This document shows positions 4,146 to 6,393 of a stretch of DNA of 6,393 nucleotides, in pieces. Every line of letters begins with the position of its first letter. The stretch's first letter is position 1. The DNA lies in the NCBI GenBank assembly GCA_013821615.1, contig JACDGQ010000195.1, positions 1 through 6,393 of the forward strand, written 5' to 3'. The stretch is from Planctomycetota bacterium (GTDB lineage: Bacteria; Planctomycetota; UBA11346). Made by a program: the position numbers and the translations under genes. The notes under the pieces were generated by a model. The model saw nothing but the letters and a program-made list of their open reading frames with translations. It had not been told where the DNA came from and made no database searches.

Positions 4146-6393
4146 GTGCCCCGCTACGCCCTCATCCCCCTGCTCGCGGCCCTGGTTGCTGGCAGCACCG
4201 CGACTGCGCCGCTCGTCATGGGCGTCGAGCCGGTCGTCTCCACGCCCTGGGATGTGCGCCACGACGCCGACGACCTGATCGAAGACCTGGGCAAGAAGGG
4301 CAGCGACATGCCGGTGCTGATGGAGCGGGTGCAGACCCTGCTCGCGGCGCATGGGGAAAAGCTGATCACCAAGGGCGACCTGTGCGCCCCCCTCGCCGAG
4401 ATCCTGGCCGCCAAGCTCGAGACGCTCGGCCTGATGGGTGAATTCACCCAGGCCTTCGGCGCCATCGCCGAGCGCAAGTTCCGTGAGCTGGCCGCGACCA
4501 ATGCGCCGACTGGCACGCTGCGCCGCTTCGCCCAAGCCTATCCCGGCACCAGCGCGGCGACCGCCGCGTGGAAGCGCCTCGCCAACCAGGCCTGGGACGC
4601 CGGGCACATCGGCCAGTACCTGGAATGCGCGCGCCACGCCGGTGAGTCCGGTGACAAGCTGCTGGCCAGGCGCGTCGCCGCGGCCTATCAGCTGCTCAGT
4701 CCCGAGGGCGAGCCCGAGCTGCCGACCAGCCTCGACAGCATCGAGGAGATGTGGACCCTCGACGTGCCCGACAACGGCGCCAAGACCGCGGCGCTGCGCA
4801 CCCGCCGCAGCCCGCTCGCCGCCGACCGCTTCGTCATCACCACCACCGGCAATGAACTGTCCGCGGCCAGCGATGGCCGCCGCTTCTTCGTCTTCGACCA
4901 CCTGGTCGGGCACATCCAGGGCGACGTGCAGCCGCTCGGCAACGTCCAACTGACCCTCAACCAGTGCAAGCCGGCGGCCGGGCGCGAGGGCTTCGTCGCC
5001 ATCGGCCTGCAGAACGACGTGGTCATGCTGCGCTGCCTGAACCGCCTCGGCGAGCACCGCTGGGCGGTGCGCTCGCCGCCGCTGGGCCCGATGCCCGCGC
5101 CGTCGGCGCCGGTCATGGTCGACGGGCTGGTCGCCTACGCGGCGCTCGCCATCGGCCAGGACGGCGCCGAGCTCAAGCTGTTCGCCTACCGCGCCGACAC
5201 CGGTGAACCGGCGTGGCCGACCAACCCCATCACCGTCGCGCGCATCCCGGCGCCGCGCCAGATGTTCGCCTCGGGCGAGACCCAGGGCCTGGTCGCACCG
5301 ACGCTGTGCGTGCACGCCGGCTACCTGCTGGTGCTGTCCAACAATGGCGTGCTCGCGCGCGTCGGCGTCGACGGCAACGTGCAGCGCATCTGGTCCTACC
5401 CGAGCCTGACCGAGGAACTCGACGACGGCATGTCGACGCCGCGCACGCTCGCGCGCGCCGGCGCCATCATCAGCGACGGCACCTACGCGGTGGCGACGCC
5501 GGCCGACAGCCAGGGTCTGGTGCTGGTGCTGGGCGCGGACGATCCGCAGCCGCTGTTCTACCAGGGCGACGGCGCCAATGGCCAAGTGATGGACGTCGGC
5601 GCGGGCGCGGCGCTCATCGCCGGCAGCCAGGTCACGCTGCTCGACCTCAAGACCAACACCCCGCGCTGGAGCCAAGCGGTCGACGGCGGACGCACCCACG
5701 GCCCACAGGCGGCTGAAACGCGCGGCGGCCTGCAGGGGCGCCTGGGCGAGAAGCGCGCGCTGGTCGCCAGCCGCGAAACCCTGACGCTGTTCGACCTCGC
5801 CGACGGCAAGCGCCTGTCGGTGCGCGGCTCGCTCGAACAGCCGGTGACGATCTCGGTGACCCCGGACCTGCTGATGGCGGCGCTCGCCACCAAAATCGTC
5901 GGCTTCGGCAAGGGCGCCTCGTTCCTCGAGCGCCTGACCGCCGCCGCTGCCGCGCACCCCGACGACTACCAGCCCCTCGTGCGTCTTGCGTCGCTGCACG
6001 AGGCGCGCGGCAACCGGGCCCAGGCCTTTGCCCAATACGTCGCCGCGCTGCGCCGCGGCGCGCCCGAGGAGTACGCCGAGAAGGCAGCACGTTTGGTGCG
6101 CCAGCAGCTCGAACTGAACGCCGGCGATGCCAAGGCCTTTCCGCCGGTGCTCGCCCAGCTCGAGACCCTGGTGCCGCACGAGGACCGCCTCAAGGGTGAG
6201 CTGGCCTTCTGGCGTGCGCGTCACGCCGAACTGCTCGGCGACGCCGCGCGCGCCGCCACCGAATACCGCGCTGCGCTCGCCCAGCCCACCCACCTCATGC
6301 AGCTGCGCGATCGGCTGGTGGTCGACGCGCACGCCCTCGCCCAGGCCGGCCTGGTGCGCCTGCATCAGGGGCCGGTGCCGGCCTGGCTCGCTC
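4146..6393 (+). CDS. Secreted PQQ-like beta-propeller and TPR protein (3' end beyond window)
   Basis: At least 749 residues; the frame is open to the right edge. An in-frame TAA at 4134 and the first possible start, GTG at 4146, fix the N-terminus; a GGGGA lies upstream at a rather long distance of about 14 bases. Residues 1-21 form a signal peptide (MPRYALIPLLAALVAGSTATA), so the protein is probably periplasmic or envelope-associated. Residues about 35-190 are helical and TPR-like (for example RRFAQAYPG then NQAWDAGHIGQYLECARHAG). About 200-585 contain repeats of the PQQ/BamB-propeller kind, each a strand ending in a turn and often a Trp: LFAYRADTGEPAW, VTLLDLKTNTPRW, LTLFDLADGKRL. From about 604 helical TPRs resume (YQPLVRLASLHEARGNRAQAFAQYVAALRRG). 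No enzyme active site is recognised, and PQQ binding should not be assumed. A scaffold or envelope-assembly role is a guess from fold. The gene is divergent from the HAD gene. A later ATG at 4218 would remove the signal peptide and is less likely. Confidence 0.85.
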   Translation, partial: MPRYALIPLLAALVAGSTATAPLVMGVEPVVSTPWDVRHDADDLIEDLGKKGSDMPVLMERVQTLLAAHGEKLITKGDLCAPLAEILAAKLETLGLMGEFTQAFGAIAERKFRELAATNAPTGTLRRFAQAYPGTSAATAAWKRLANQAWDAGHIGQYLECARHAGESGDKLLARRVAAAYQLLSPEGEPELPTSLDSIEEMWTLDVPDNGAKTAALRTRRSPLAADRFVITTTGNELSAASDGRRFFVFDHLVGHIQGDVQPLGNVQLTLNQCKPAAGREGFVAIGLQNDVVMLRCLNRLGEHRWAVRSPPLGPMPAPSAPVMVDGLVAYAALAIGQDGAELKLFAYRADTGEPAWPTNPITVARIPAPRQMFASGETQGLVAPTLCVHAGYLLVLSNNGVLARVGVDGNVQRIWSYPSLTEELDDGMSTPRTLARAGAIISDGTYAVATPADSQGLVLVLGADDPQPLFYQGDGANGQVMDVGAGAALIAGSQVTLLDLKTNTPRWSQAVDGGRTHGPQAAETRGGLQGRLGEKRALVASRETLTLFDLADGKRLSVRGSLEQPVTISVTPDLLMAALATKIVGFGKGASFLERLTAAAAAHPDDYQPLVRLASLHEARGNRAQAFAQYVAALRRGAPEEYAEKAARLVRQQLELNAGDAKAFPPVLAQLETLVPHEDRLKGELAFWRARHAELLGDAARAATEYRAALAQPTHLMQLRDRLVVDAHALAQAGLVRLHQGPVPAWLA

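Noticed and set aside
3921..6365. Minus-strand extension giving a 1003-aa protein ahead of the HAD domain
   Set aside because: The extension is antisense to the propeller/TPR gene and passes through the heptamer repeats. Only the last 188 residues show HAD motifs, so the real start is near 3920.

Overview
The window is GC-rich chromosomal DNA from a Gram-negative-type (diderm) bacterium. The best guess is a member of the Planctomycetota or a close relative. Two things point there: a very long signal peptidase I with a large domain inserted between its catalytic boxes, and a secreted protein that combines helical repeats, a PQQ-like beta-propeller and TPRs. LptB, the LPS-export ATPase, argues for an outer membrane. 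This placement is inference from protein architecture; no rRNA or other marker is present.

Layout. Four genes lie on the minus strand, in transcription order: a HAD-superfamily hydrolase (3920 to 3354), a PlsC-type acyltransferase (3357 to 2656), signal peptidase I LepB (2491 to 842) and the LPS-transport ATPase LptB (600 to 1, running off the left edge). The HAD and acyltransferase genes overlap by four bases (GTGA), so they are probably translationally coupled. A divergent plus-strand gene starts with GTG at 4146 and runs off the right edge. It encodes at least 749 residues with a signal peptide, a helical region, a PQQ-like propeller and a TPR tail. The longest open frame antisense to it is only a shadow that happens to be continuous with the HAD gene.

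Intergenic structure. Two gaps carry heptanucleotide repeat elements of matching design: GG-leading heptamers, a spacer, then the same heptamers in inverted orientation. One (2546-2667, unit GGCTGAC / GTCAGCC) fills most of the plsC-lepB gap and supplies the plsC stop codon. The other (3997-4075, unit GGAGTGC / GCACTCC) lies between the divergent HAD and propeller genes. These are the least explained features here. The 241-base gap between lepB and lptB is relatively AT-rich. It holds a candidate promoter, a good ribosome binding site and a perfect DnaA-box 9-mer directly before the lptB start.

Function. The minus-strand genes concern the cell envelope: phospholipid acylation, removal of export signals and LPS transport. 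No new multi-gene system is evident. There is no rRNA, tRNA, CRISPR array, transposase or integrase in the window.
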